Source: a virus
Strand: one strand, 5' to 3'
IMG/VR virus record: IMGVR_UViG_3300049456_000026
Location: 1-21,914 of that record
DNA: 21,914 nucleotides
A model generated the notes under the pieces. That model was not told the DNA's origin. It saw nothing but the letters and a program-made list of their open reading frames with translations, and did not search any database. A program made the translations under genes and the position numbers. Positions within the stretch are counted from its first letter, which is position 1. Each line of letters opens with the position of its first letter. Below are positions 1 through 5,878 of this stretch, one piece after another.

Positions 1-108
1 ACCGCCACCGACATGTCCAACGCGCAGAAGGAATATCTCTATGCGAAGAACAAGGCGCGGTATCAGGCGATGAAGGCCAACGGCCAGTATACGGAGCAGA
101 AACAATGA
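1..108 (+). CDS. 3' end of an unknown phage gene (partial)
   Basis: The window opens inside a reading frame that runs 35 codons to a TGA at 106-108. The visible residues are polar and charged, ending GQYTEQKQ, with no recognisable motif. The stop overlaps the ATG of the next gene (ATGA), which argues that this is a real translated end and not chance. By position, just ahead of the head genes, it could be the end of a portal or scaffold-type gene, but that is only inference from location. The start and main body lie outside the window. Confidence 0.6.
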   Translation, partial: TATDMSNAQKEYLYAKNKARYQAMKANGQYTEQKQ

Positions 109-731
109 ACGACGACGTGATTGATGCCGTAAAGCCGGCGACCCGTCGAGGCTGGCCCAAGGGCAAGCCTCGCGCCAAGGCCATGCCGGATGCGGTCAAG
201 GCCGCTGCCGATCGCGCCGTGGAGCGCGCAGCATCGCCGAAGCCAACCATGCTCACCAAGATGAAGGCGCAGCCGAATTGGGAGAGCGATGACTTCGTCG
301 GCGTCGGCCAGGATCAGGTCAGCCGCCTTTTGGTCGCACCCGAGAAGCTCGCGCTGCTGCACCGGGAAGGCGTCGCCCTGCAATGGGGCACGCGCTCCGT
401 GCGCGGCATGGACACGCCGCAGGAGCTATCGAAGATGACGCGCGGCGGCTGGACGCCGGTCTATCAGTCCGATTTCGAGCACCTGCTTGACGGCGATTTC
501 ATGCCGAAGGGCCAGGACGACATCATTACGGTCGACGACTGCATGCTGATGGCCCGGCCCACCGCTATCCATGCCAAGGCCAAGCAGCATGAGAAACGCC
601 TCGCCAATGAGCGCCTCAACATCATCGACGCGCAGATGGGCCAGGGCATCCCGAACGTCACCGGTTCCACCGGCCCCGGCGTGCGCAACGTCATCAAGAA
701 GACGGTCGAGCAGATCGAGATTCCGGAGTAA
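105..731 (+). CDS. Hypothetical phage protein with basic N-terminus
   Basis: 208 residues, start ATG overlapping the upstream stop by four bases. The first ~50 residues are rich in Lys, Arg, Pro and Ala and include an AT-hook-like stretch, RRGWPKGKPR (residues 14-23), which could contact nucleic acid. The rest is a mixed, probably helical and globular region with a Trp/Asp-rich middle (WTPVYQSDFEHLLDGDF) and a charged helix near residues 150-175. No signal peptide or membrane segment is visible. I do not recognise a named family; proteins of this kind occur in the head region of podovirus-like phages. It sits two bases upstream of the Acb2-like gene and is probably co-transcribed with it. Confidence 0.75.
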   Translation: MNDDVIDAVKPATRRGWPKGKPRAKAMPDAVKAAADRAVERAASPKPTMLTKMKAQPNWESDDFVGVGQDQVSRLLVAPEKLALLHREGVALQWGTRSVRGMDTPQELSKMTRGGWTPVYQSDFEHLLDGDFMPKGQDDIITVDDCMLMARPTAIHAKAKQHEKRLANERLNIIDAQMGQGIPNVTGSTGPGVRNVIKKTVEQIEIPE

Positions 732-733
732 CC

Positions 734-961
734 ATGGCATCCGTCGATAGCACGTCAGACGAGCGCGTCATTAACAACACCATGCGCCATCAATACCGGG
801 TGCTCTCCGAGTCCGAGAAGGCGACCATGCAGGCGATCAAGGACGACGGGCTCGAATTTTACGAGCTGATCTGCAACGTCGGCACGAGCCGCGAAATCTC
901 GATCGCCAAGACCAAGGTCGAAGAGGCGGTGATGTGGGTGGTCAAGCACATCACGGCATGA
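734..961 (+). CDS. acb2: Acb2-like cyclic-nucleotide sponge (anti-CBASS) protein
   Basis: 75 residues. The start ATG is two bases after the previous stop, with GGAG in the preceding codons as ribosome site. The C-terminal helix (residues 52-74) carries SRE-x-S-x-AKTK-x-EEAVMW followed by KHIT, which I recognise as the signature of the Acb2/Tad1-hairpin family (Acb2 of Pseudomonas phage PaMx33, Vs.4 of T4). Known for the family: small helical proteins that assemble as hexamers and sequester cyclic di- and trinucleotides, blocking CBASS effector activation. Tyr21 and Lys36 are spaced 15 apart, the spacing I recall for the ligand-contact Tyr11 and Lys26 of PaMx33 Acb2; this is from memory. Length fits the family. 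It is placed in the late gene cluster instead of with early anti-defence genes. Binding and anti-CBASS activity are inferred from the motif only. Confidence 0.72.
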   Translation: MASVDSTSDERVINNTMRHQYRVLSESEKATMQAIKDDGLEFYELICNVGTSREISIAKTKVEEAVMWVVKHITA

Positions 962-965
962 TCGT

Positions 966-1054
966 GGAAGGGGATTTGCGACGACGGCAAGGTCGCCCCG
1001 CACTGTAAATGCGGTCCTTATAGGCGCGAGGTTCGACTCCTCCCCCGACCACCA
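966..1054 (+). tRNA. tRNA-Tyr (GTA), structurally imperfect
   Basis: A cloverleaf can be drawn. D-stem GCGAC (978-982) pairs with GTCGC (992-996) around a loop containing GG. Anticodon stem CCGCA/TGCGG (998-1002/1010-1014) holds loop CTGTAAA, with anticodon GTA at 1005-1007. A long variable arm forms a CCT/AGG mini-hairpin (1016-1024), as expected for bacterial tRNA-Tyr. The T-arm has loop TTCGACT (1032-1038) with 4 of 5 stem pairs, and CCA is encoded at 1052-1054. The weak point is the acceptor stem: GGAAGGG (966-972) against CCCGACC (1044-1050) leaves two mismatches, and the linker to the D-stem is five bases instead of two. It may be a divergent, decaying or pseudo tRNA; alternatively the well-kept 3' half could be an attachment-site remnant. 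The exact 5' end is uncertain. Confidence 0.62.
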
Positions 1055-1060
1055 GCCCCC

Positions 1061-1087
1061 TTGCACGCCACGAAGAAATAATATAAT
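1061..1087 (+). promoter_or_regulatory. Candidate sigma70-type promoter for the head genes
   Basis: TTGCAC (1061-1066) and a perfect TATAAT (1082-1087) are separated by 15 bases, slightly shorter than the 17-base optimum. The -10 lies in an A/T-rich island that stands out from the surrounding GC-rich DNA, directly after the tRNA-like gene and 118 bases before the first head gene. Transcription would start near 1094. It is the clearest promoter-like site I saw in the window. Confidence 0.45.
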
Positions 1088-1096
1088 GCTCAAATC

Positions 1097-1119
1097 TTGA
1101 GGGACGCGCTGTCTCTCAG
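1097..1119 (+). promoter_or_regulatory. Hairpin at the predicted 5' end of the head-gene transcript
   Basis: TGAGGGAC (1098-1105) and GTCTCTCA (1111-1118) form an 8-bp stem with one G-T pair and a five-base loop; a T-G wobble at 1097/1119 may extend it. No T-run follows, so it is not a standard intrinsic terminator. Its place just after the predicted transcription start suggests a 5' mRNA stabilising stem or a regulator site. A second, weaker hairpin, CCTCC (1126-1130) with GGAGG (1140-1144), follows in the leader. No further coding signal is visible between here and 1204. Confidence 0.4.
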
Positions 1120-1204
1120 AAATGCCCTCCGCGCGCCGTGGAGGCTCAGGTGATGACCAAGAACGCGATTGTCGCGGCTGGTCGCCATTCCAGGAGCCTG
1201 CCAC

Positions 1205-1915
1205 ATGGCCAACACCCTCGCATCACCCTCCATGGGCTTCCAGTCCTTCCGCCGCGCGGATGGTGGATCGCCGACTCAAGGCATGACCGAAGTCTGGGTC
1301 GCATCGACCGATCCCGGTCTGATCTTCCGTGGCGACCCGGTGATGACATCGAGCAACGGCGGCACCAACCTTTCCGGCGCCTACATCACGTCGGTCAACA
1401 ACAATTCCGTCACCACGTCGACCGGCTTCCTGTGCCGAGGCATTTTTCAGGGCTGCTACCAGTATCAGCCCAGTGTGCAGCGTGTGGTCTGGAGCAACTT
1501 CTACAACGGCAGCGTGACCGGCAGCACGCAGGACATCAAGGCCTACATCATCGATGACCCCAGCGAGCAATTCCTGGTGCAGGCGTCGACCAAGGCCGCG
1601 ATCACATCGTCCTATATCGGGCTGAACATCGGCATCACCTACAACACGACGACCGGCAACACCCTGTCCGGCTACTCCAACGTCACGCTTGAAGCGACGT
1701 CGGCCCTATCGGGCAGCTCCGGCGCGCTCCAGCCATTCCGCCTCGTCGACTTCTACTCGGCTTACGCGCCGGGGCCCGGCGCATTCGGCAGCGTCTCGGG
1801 CGGTGCGAGCCAGACCAACATCGTCAACGGCATCGATAACGCAAACGTGGCGAACATGGTGATCGTCCGCCTCAACAACTGCGACCGTCTGTCTCTGACG
1901 GCGCGGAGTAGCTGA
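1205..1915 (+). CDS. Phage virion structural protein, probably capsid decoration
   Basis: 236 residues. The ATG at 1205 is preceded by AGGAG at 1192-1196 at good spacing and is preferred over an in-frame TTG 36 bases upstream. The sequence is rich in Ser, Thr, Gly and Asn, typical of beta-rich virion proteins, with an N-terminal MANTLASPSMGFQSFRRADG and a C-terminal VIVRLNNCDRLSLTARSS. No enzymatic motif, signal peptide or membrane segment is seen. Similar proteins in my memory lie just ahead of the major capsid gene in podovirus-like phages and are listed only as structural or hypothetical. The position as the first gene after the candidate promoter, two genes before the capsid gene, supports a head role such as decoration or cement protein; this is inference. 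Confidence 0.72.
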   Translation: MANTLASPSMGFQSFRRADGGSPTQGMTEVWVASTDPGLIFRGDPVMTSSNGGTNLSGAYITSVNNNSVTTSTGFLCRGIFQGCYQYQPSVQRVVWSNFYNGSVTGSTQDIKAYIIDDPSEQFLVQASTKAAITSSYIGLNIGITYNTTTGNTLSGYSNVTLEATSALSGSSGALQPFRLVDFYSAYAPGPGAFGSVSGGASQTNIVNGIDNANVANMVIVRLNNCDRLSLTARSS

Positions 1916-1918
1916 ACC

Positions 1919-2239
1919 ATGAACGGTTGGAGCATTACCACCGTTGCTGCGGCTGGCGTGTTGTCGAGCGAGGCTACTGTGATTGTGCGGGACTCACCGT
2001 GGATGGTCGTCAACACGATCGTTGACGTCAACAGCAGCAACATCGCTGTCCAACTCCCGACCAATCCTTCGTTTGGCGATGTGGTTGAAGTCTGCGGAAG
2101 CTCAAGCAGCAACGGGTCTGGTTACGTTTGGTACGCGCTTACGCCGGGTAGCTCCCTCTATCTTTTTCAAGACCTTGGTCACGGACAATGTCGCTCGTAC
2201 CGGTACATCTCCGGTCCGAGCTGGAACAAGTACAGCTAG
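1919..2239 (+). CDS. Small beta-rich phage protein, probable virion component
   Basis: 106 residues, starting three bases after the upstream stop, with GGAG inside the end of that gene as ribosome site, so probably translationally coupled. The composition (Val, Ser, Asn, Gly, Thr) and alternating pattern such as SNIAVQLPTNPSFGDVVEV look like a small beta-sandwich. The C-terminal part has aromatic residues (YVWYALTPGSSLYLF) that could form a surface-exposed barrel. No family recognised. Lying between the decoration-like and the major capsid genes, it could be a minor head protein or fibre-tip-like domain; I cannot decide. Confidence 0.65.
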   Translation: MNGWSITTVAAAGVLSSEATVIVRDSPWMVVNTIVDVNSSNIAVQLPTNPSFGDVVEVCGSSSSNGSGYVWYALTPGSSLYLFQDLGHGQCRSYRYISGPSWNKYS

Positions 2240-2252
2240 GAGGGCCACGTAA

Positions 2253-3167
2253 ATGCCCGTCGCACTTAGTCAAATCAAAGACCTCCTACTTCCTGGCCTG
2301 TGGGGAATTGACGGCCGCTATCCCATGATCGAGCGGCAGTGGACCCAGATTTTCAAACAGGTCGACTCCAACATGTCGCTGGAGCGCCGGGCCGCGATGC
2401 GTTACCTCGGTTACGCCCAGCTCAAGAACGAGGGCGGCGTCACCGCGACCGACAACAACAGCGGTCAGCGCTATATCTACAATGCTCAACATTTTGAGAT
2501 CGGGTTGATGTACAGCATCACCCGCCCCGCCATCGATGACAATTTGTACAAGGGCGAGTTCGGGCCGAACAACGATGGTCTGATGGAGGCGTTCAAAGAG
2601 ACGGAAGAGGTCTACGCCGCGAACATCCTGAACAACGGCACCACGTTTAACACCACGGTGCAGGGCGATGGCGTTGCGCTCTTCTCGACCGCGCACCCGA
2701 TCGATGGCGCGACCATCGCCAATCAGCCGTCGCCGGACGTCTCCTTGAACGAGACATCGCTCCTCAATGCCGCGATCTCGATCCGGTCGACCTGGAAGAA
2801 CAACGCCGGCCTGAAGATTCACGCACGCGGCCAGAAGCTGATCGTGCCGGCGAACCTGGAGCCGATCGCGGCCCGCCTCTTTAAGAGCGAGCTGCGCGTT
2901 GGCACCGGCAACAATGATATCAACGCAGTCAAGGAAATGGAGCAGTCCTTCAAGGACAACTACATGGTCTATGACTACCTGACGTCGTCCTTCGCGTGGT
3001 TCGTGCTGACCAACCATCCTGGCCTCGTGTTTTTCAACCGGAAGGCCTTTGAGTCCGACATGTCGGTGGAATTTTCGACGGATAACCTATTGGTCAAAGG
3101 TTATCAGCGCTATGTGCCGAGCTATTACGACTGGCGGCACATTTACGGCACCTTCCCGACCTCGTGA
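2253..3167 (+). CDS. Major capsid protein
   Basis: 304 residues with a strong ribosome site, AGGAGG at 2238-2243, nine bases before the ATG, as expected for the most abundant virion protein. Segments typical of phage major capsid proteins of the Mu gpT-like/HK97-fold group are visible: a charged N-terminal helical region, DGVALFSTAHP (140-149), a KLIVPANLEPIAARLFKS strand-helix (195-212), then NDIN (221-224), and a C-terminal YDWRHIYGTF. The length fits a capsid protein without a cleaved scaffold or protease domain. No separate protease or scaffold gene is seen downstream, so these would have to lie upstream of the window. Neighbours on both sides are decoration-like proteins, consistent with a head module. 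HK97 fold is inferred from the family and not shown by the sequence alone. Confidence 0.8.
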   Translation: MPVALSQIKDLLLPGLWGIDGRYPMIERQWTQIFKQVDSNMSLERRAAMRYLGYAQLKNEGGVTATDNNSGQRYIYNAQHFEIGLMYSITRPAIDDNLYKGEFGPNNDGLMEAFKETEEVYAANILNNGTTFNTTVQGDGVALFSTAHPIDGATIANQPSPDVSLNETSLLNAAISIRSTWKNNAGLKIHARGQKLIVPANLEPIAARLFKSELRVGTGNNDINAVKEMEQSFKDNYMVYDYLTSSFAWFVLTNHPGLVFFNRKAFESDMSVEFSTDNLLVKGYQRYVPSYYDWRHIYGTFPTS

Positions 3168-3181
3168 TGGAGACGACATAG

Positions 3182-4195
3182 ATGCCCATCACCGCATTCT
3201 CTGGTCCGATTGGCCAATTTGGCACGGTGCTAACGGCTTCGGCCGGCACCGGCCTGCTCGGCCTCGACACCGAGCATAACAATCAGCGCGGCCCGATGTT
3301 CTCGGACCTCGGCGACATGCTGATGGACCCGCGCGTCGCGTTCGCCTTTCAGCCGGGCTCTGCGGTCACCGCCAAGACCTTCGGTTTCTACAACAACCAG
3401 TTCCTGGTCGACTATGTCCCGCTGACGATCAACACGTCGGCGCTCAATGCGTCGTCGATCGTCTCCACCGGCGTGACCACCTATTCGATTCCGTCGTCGC
3501 TCGGCGTCTCTTCGAACGGCATCATCTCGACCACGATCATCGCGCCGGAAACCGGCACGGCGACCGGCACCTTGCTGGCCATCGACTCCACCGCTGCCTA
3601 TGTGACCTTCGGTTCGGATGGCGCCCTTGCGGCGTGGAATCCGAGCGCCGGCACCGGCCGCAACGTGCAGATCATCACCTCGTCCTCGGGCGATGGCGGC
3701 ACGTTCTCGATCGCCGGCCGCGATATGTATGGCTTCAAGATCACCGAGAGCATCGCGCTCTCGCAGGGTACGACCAATTCCTCTGGCGTCACGATGAAGA
3801 CCCAGAAGGCGTTCAAGTACATCTCCTCGATCAAGAACACGACCACGCCGACATCGACCGGCGTCTCAATCGGGTTTGGCGACACCTACGGTTTCCCGCT
3901 CTATACGCCGTATGTGGGCTTCAATTCGCAGGTTGCGATTCTCGCATCTGGCGTCGGATCGAGCCTCGGCGGCATCGTCAACCTGTCGTCAGGCAACACG
4001 ATCCTGGCGGCGGGCACGAGCATTACCCAGACGTCCACCACGGCGGATGTTCGTGGCACGTTTGCATCGACCACGGCCTCCAATGGCGTGGTCCGCATCC
4101 AAATGTTGTGCACCCCGGTCGCATCGGCGGCAGCGGGCATCACCTCCACCAACGTCGCGCCCTTCTTCGGCGCCACGCAGTTCTCCTCGGTCTAA
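3182..4195 (+). CDS. Abundant-type virion structural protein (head or decoration)
   Basis: 337 residues beginning MPITAFSGPIGQFGTVLT, starting 14 bases after the capsid stop with GGAGACGA as the nearest purine-rich ribosome site. Nearly all of it is Ser/Thr/Gly/Ala-rich with alternating hydrophobics, suggesting tandem beta-sandwich domains. A central GRDMYGFKITESIALSQGT (around residues 180-200) resembles a motif I associate with phage head decoration proteins encoded directly after the capsid gene. No catalytic motif, coiled coil or membrane segment. The gene end carries AAGGAG, the ribosome site of the next gene. A head decoration or spike role is likely from position and composition. Confidence 0.7.
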   Translation: MPITAFSGPIGQFGTVLTASAGTGLLGLDTEHNNQRGPMFSDLGDMLMDPRVAFAFQPGSAVTAKTFGFYNNQFLVDYVPLTINTSALNASSIVSTGVTTYSIPSSLGVSSNGIISTTIIAPETGTATGTLLAIDSTAAYVTFGSDGALAAWNPSAGTGRNVQIITSSSGDGGTFSIAGRDMYGFKITESIALSQGTTNSSGVTMKTQKAFKYISSIKNTTTPTSTGVSIGFGDTYGFPLYTPYVGFNSQVAILASGVGSSLGGIVNLSSGNTILAAGTSITQTSTTADVRGTFASTTASNGVVRIQMLCTPVASAAAGITSTNVAPFFGATQFSSV

Positions 4196-4206
4196 GGAGC
4201 CGGACG

Positions 4207-4434
4207 ATGGGTCATACAAAACATCACAAGAAGGCCAAGGGCGGCCGGGTCGAGTACAACGCCAAGGGCTCCAACGTCATGGAGGAAGCTCACGAGAAGG
4301 CCGGCGGCGGCGCAGTGACGAAAGCCCTCGGCGGCGGGGTGCCCGGCAAGAAATCCGGCGGGCGCATTTCCAAGGCCCGTGGTGGCGGCGTCGGCGCCGA
4401 CAAGCACCCTTTCAGCTCGGCACACCGGGGGTAG
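4207..4434 (+). CDS. Gly/Lys-rich small phage protein, N-terminal part of a frame-split gene
   Basis: 75 codons from the ATG at 4207 (AAGGAG at 4194-4199) to TAG at 4432-4434. The product is very basic and low in complexity: a His/Lys-rich start MGHTKHHKKAKGGR, then GGG and RGG-like repeats (KALGGGVPGKKSGGR, ARGGGVGADKHPF). It looks disordered and able to bind nucleic acid or coat the virion. It stops in frame at a G5 run (4427-4431), immediately followed in the -1 frame by a conserved-looking reading frame that has no start codon of its own. The two parts probably make one protein through frameshifting, or the gene has been broken by loss of one G. Confidence 0.65.
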   Translation: MGHTKHHKKAKGGRVEYNAKGSNVMEEAHEKAGGGAVTKALGGGVPGKKSGGRISKARGGGVGADKHPFSSAHRG

Positions 4435-4622
4435 AGTGCGCCGCCTCCGGTGGGTGGATCAAGGGAGCCATCAAGCATCCCGGTGCTCTGCACCGGGCTT
4501 TGCATGTTCCAGAGGGTGAGAAAATCCCGGCCAAGAAGATGGCGAGCGCCGCGCATTCGGATAACCCGCGCATGAAGCGCATGGCCAATCTGGCCAGGAC
4601 GCTCAAGGGATTGCATCACTAA
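4431..4622 (+). CDS. C-terminal part of the frame-split small basic protein
   Basis: In the -1 frame relative to the preceding gene, 63 codons run to TAA at 4620-4622. The product contains GGWIKGAIKHPGALHRAL, then VPEGEKIPAKK and ANLARTLKGLHH, a pattern I recognise from small basic phage proteins. No ATG, GTG or TTG occurs in this frame between 4431 and the conserved WIKGAIKHPG stretch; the first TTG (4500) and ATG codons lie inside or after it. The TAA overlaps the next ATG (TAATG), so the frame end is used for coupling. A -1 slip of a GGG-decoding tRNA in the G5 run 4427-4431 would join it to the upstream part (~137 residues). Start coordinate given is the first codon after such a slip. Confidence 0.55.
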   Translation, partial: VECAASGGWIKGAIKHPGALHRALHVPEGEKIPAKKMASAAHSDNPRMKRMANLARTLKGLHH

Positions 4623-4966
4623 TGCAGCCGATCTATGTGACTCTCAATTCGTCATCGACCGGCACGCCGACGTCGTGGAAACTCGCCAATTGGCAAGCCA
4701 CGCCATTTAACGCGACGTTCGCGGTGATCGCCAATAGCACCAGCTCTTTCAACATCGACCTGACCTATGAGGACCCGACCGGGGTCTATCCCAACCCAAA
4801 TTCCAGCTCGCCGACCGCGTTCTCTCTGATCTCAAGCGGATCGAGTTCGCAGGTTGTCGTGCCGTCGAGCTTCATGCCGTTTGCCGGGTACAGGTATGCC
4901 ATCAATGCCATCAGCTCGGTCGGCGGCAAAGTGCAGTTCATCTATCTGCAGGCCGGAATCGGGTGA
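4622..4966 (+). CDS. Small beta-rich virion-type protein
   Basis: 114 residues, ATG overlapping the upstream stop (TAATG). It begins MQPIYVTLNSSSTGTPTSW and is rich in Ser, Asn and aromatic residues. Short predicted strands (ATFAVIANSTSSFNIDLTY, GKVQFIYLQAG) fit a single jelly-roll or Ig-like domain. No motif for catalysis or transport is present. Small proteins like this follow the capsid genes in several podovirus-like genomes and are usually listed as structural or hypothetical. The stop is followed by a 126-base non-coding stretch. Confidence 0.65.
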   Translation: MQPIYVTLNSSSTGTPTSWKLANWQATPFNATFAVIANSTSSFNIDLTYEDPTGVYPNPNSSSPTAFSLISSGSSSQVVVPSSFMPFAGYRYAINAISSVGGKVQFIYLQAGIG

Positions 4967-5001
4967 ATGGAACGGCATCACCATCATCAGCGTTTCACAT
5001 G

Positions 5002-5030
5002 CATCATGCTAATCGTCGATGTGCATGATG
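5002..5030 (+). repeat. 8-bp inverted repeat in the 4967-5092 gap
   Basis: CATCATGC (5002-5009) and GCATGATG (5023-5030) are perfect inverted copies around a 13-base spacer. They lie in the 126-base interval between two small structural genes, which also has CAT/CAC-rich direct repeats (around 4975-4990 and 5034-5050). No T-run follows, so this is not a classic terminator. It could be an operator or an mRNA processing or stability element. An open frame through this gap would give a His-rich leader, which I do not believe is coding. Confidence 0.4.
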
Positions 5031-5092
5031 GCCGTCACCATCGTCATCGGCGCAGATACGTCATCTTCCTCACTGCAAACAGGAGAAGTCAT

Positions 5093-5410
5093 TTGGCCAA
5101 TGTCATCGTAACTGTAGGACACACCGTGTCGTTCACCCTGGTTTTCCTCGACCAGAACGGCAATCCGATGCGGAGCACCCCGGTGCCGGATGCGACGCCG
5201 ACCTGGAGCGATACCACGCCGGCCACCGGGACACTGACGCCGGCACCGAGCGGGTTGACCGCAACTGAAATCGCCAATGCGATCGGGACCGATACCGTCA
5301 ATGTCTCGCTCGCGGTTGGCGGAACGAGCTTTACCGGTACCATCGATCTTACCGTGCAGGATGTGCCGCAGGTGCTCACGAGCGTCCAGATCGCGGCGAC
5401 CGTCGCGTAA
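5093..5410 (+). CDS. Ig-like domain small phage protein
   Basis: 105 residues from a TTG start at 5093, chosen because AGGAG (5081-5085) stands at ideal spacing and the upstream in-frame extension is a His/Arg-rich non-protein-like sequence. The product MANVIVTVGHTVSFTLVFLDQNG has the start of a bacterial Ig-like (BIG-type) fold: an N-terminal strand, a Pro/Thr-rich loop region with a Trp (PTWSDTTPATGTL), and closing strands (DTVNVSLAV, TGTIDLTVQDVP). Ig-like domains are common on phage capsids and tails as surface decorations. It resembles in type, but not in clear sequence, the ~98-residue proteins at 9667-9963 and 11756-12049. Confidence 0.68.
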   Translation: MANVIVTVGHTVSFTLVFLDQNGNPMRSTPVPDATPTWSDTTPATGTLTPAPSGLTATEIANAIGTDTVNVSLAVGGTSFTGTIDLTVQDVPQVLTSVQIAATVA

Positions 5411-5414
5411 GGCG

Positions 5415-5453
5415 GTCCGCGCGGACGGTGTCATCTTCGCCCGTGACACCGTC
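5415..5453 (+). repeat. Overlapping palindrome and 10-bp hairpin
   Basis: GTCCGCGCGGAC (5415-5426) is a perfect 12-base palindrome. It overlaps a perfect 10-bp inverted repeat, GACGGTGTCA (5424-5433) with TGACACCGTC (5444-5453), loop ten bases. The two structures share bases 5424-5426 and so compete partly. They follow directly after a stop codon and precede an A/T-rich patch (5459-5487). There is no T-run right after the stem, so terminator function is uncertain; an operator, an mRNA end-protecting stem or a bidirectional attenuator are alternatives. Confidence 0.5.
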
Positions 5454-5485
5454 ATGGACTTAAGTTATGAAATAGCACTCAAAAC

Positions 5486-5878
5486 TTGGGTGCGACCTTG
5501 TCGGTCAATTACAACACCAATGTGCTCGACAGCCGGCTGCAGGACGTGGCCGACGCGATCGATGCCGGCGTCAGCAACGGCTTTCTTCGTCTGATCGGCG
5601 GCGGCGTCGTGCTCTCCTCGTTCCAGCTCTCGCGGCCATGCGGCGTTGTTGCCAGCGGCGTCCTCGCCTTTTCCGGTCTCTCTCTGATCGACCCGGCGGC
5701 CAGCGCGACGGGCGTCTCGACCGGGGCCAGGATCGAGGATTCGGCCGGCACCGTCGTGATCTCCGGTCTCGTGGTCAACGGCCCATCGTCAAGTACCGAT
5801 ATCTTCATGACGCCCGGCAGCGGCATCACCGCCGGCCAAACCGTCGCCATTACGGCGGCAACGATAACAGGCAACTGA
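5486..5878 (+). CDS. Beta-rich phage structural protein
   Basis: 130 residues from TTG at 5486; a stop lies in frame at 5468-5470, and the only other candidate start is TTG at 5498, so a non-ATG start is forced. There is no clear Shine-Dalgarno sequence, and the region just upstream is A/T-rich with hairpins. The product (MGATLSVNYNTNVLDSRLQD start, ITAGQTVAITAATITGN end) resembles a phage family I have seen in late gene clusters and recognise as structural or hypothetical. Composition is beta-rich with a short N-terminal helix (LQDVADAIDAG). Its stop overlaps the next gene's ATG by one base. It is probably a virion accessory protein. Confidence 0.68.
   Translation: MGATLSVNYNTNVLDSRLQDVADAIDAGVSNGFLRLIGGGVVLSSFQLSRPCGVVASGVLAFSGLSLIDPAASATGVSTGARIEDSAGTVVISGLVVNGPSSSTDIFMTPGSGITAGQTVAITAATITGN

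Noticed and set aside
1003-1054. tRNA 3' half as phage attachment site
   Set aside because: No integrase is near, and structural genes continue on both sides, so an att core here is unlikely; kept only as an alternative reading of the imperfect tRNA.
1138-1557. 139-codon + strand frame overlapping the decoration-like gene
   Set aside because: Arg/His/Pro-rich alternative frame; the other frame has AGGAG, a plausible start and a virion-like product.
3634-4206. Upstream extension of the Gly/Lys-rich gene through the previous gene
   Set aside because: The frame runs through the structural gene as Arg/His-rich shadow; the ATG at 4207 with AAGGAG is the sensible start.
4967-5092. N-terminal extension of the Ig-like protein from ATG 4967
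   Set aside because: It would be a His/Arg-rich leader with no family resemblance, while the TTG at 5093 has a well-spaced AGGAG and gives the usual Ig-like start. The region also contains inverted repeats.
5415-5453. Intrinsic terminator after the Ig-like gene
   Set aside because: The stem is strong but no T-run follows; recorded as an inverted repeat of unknown role instead.
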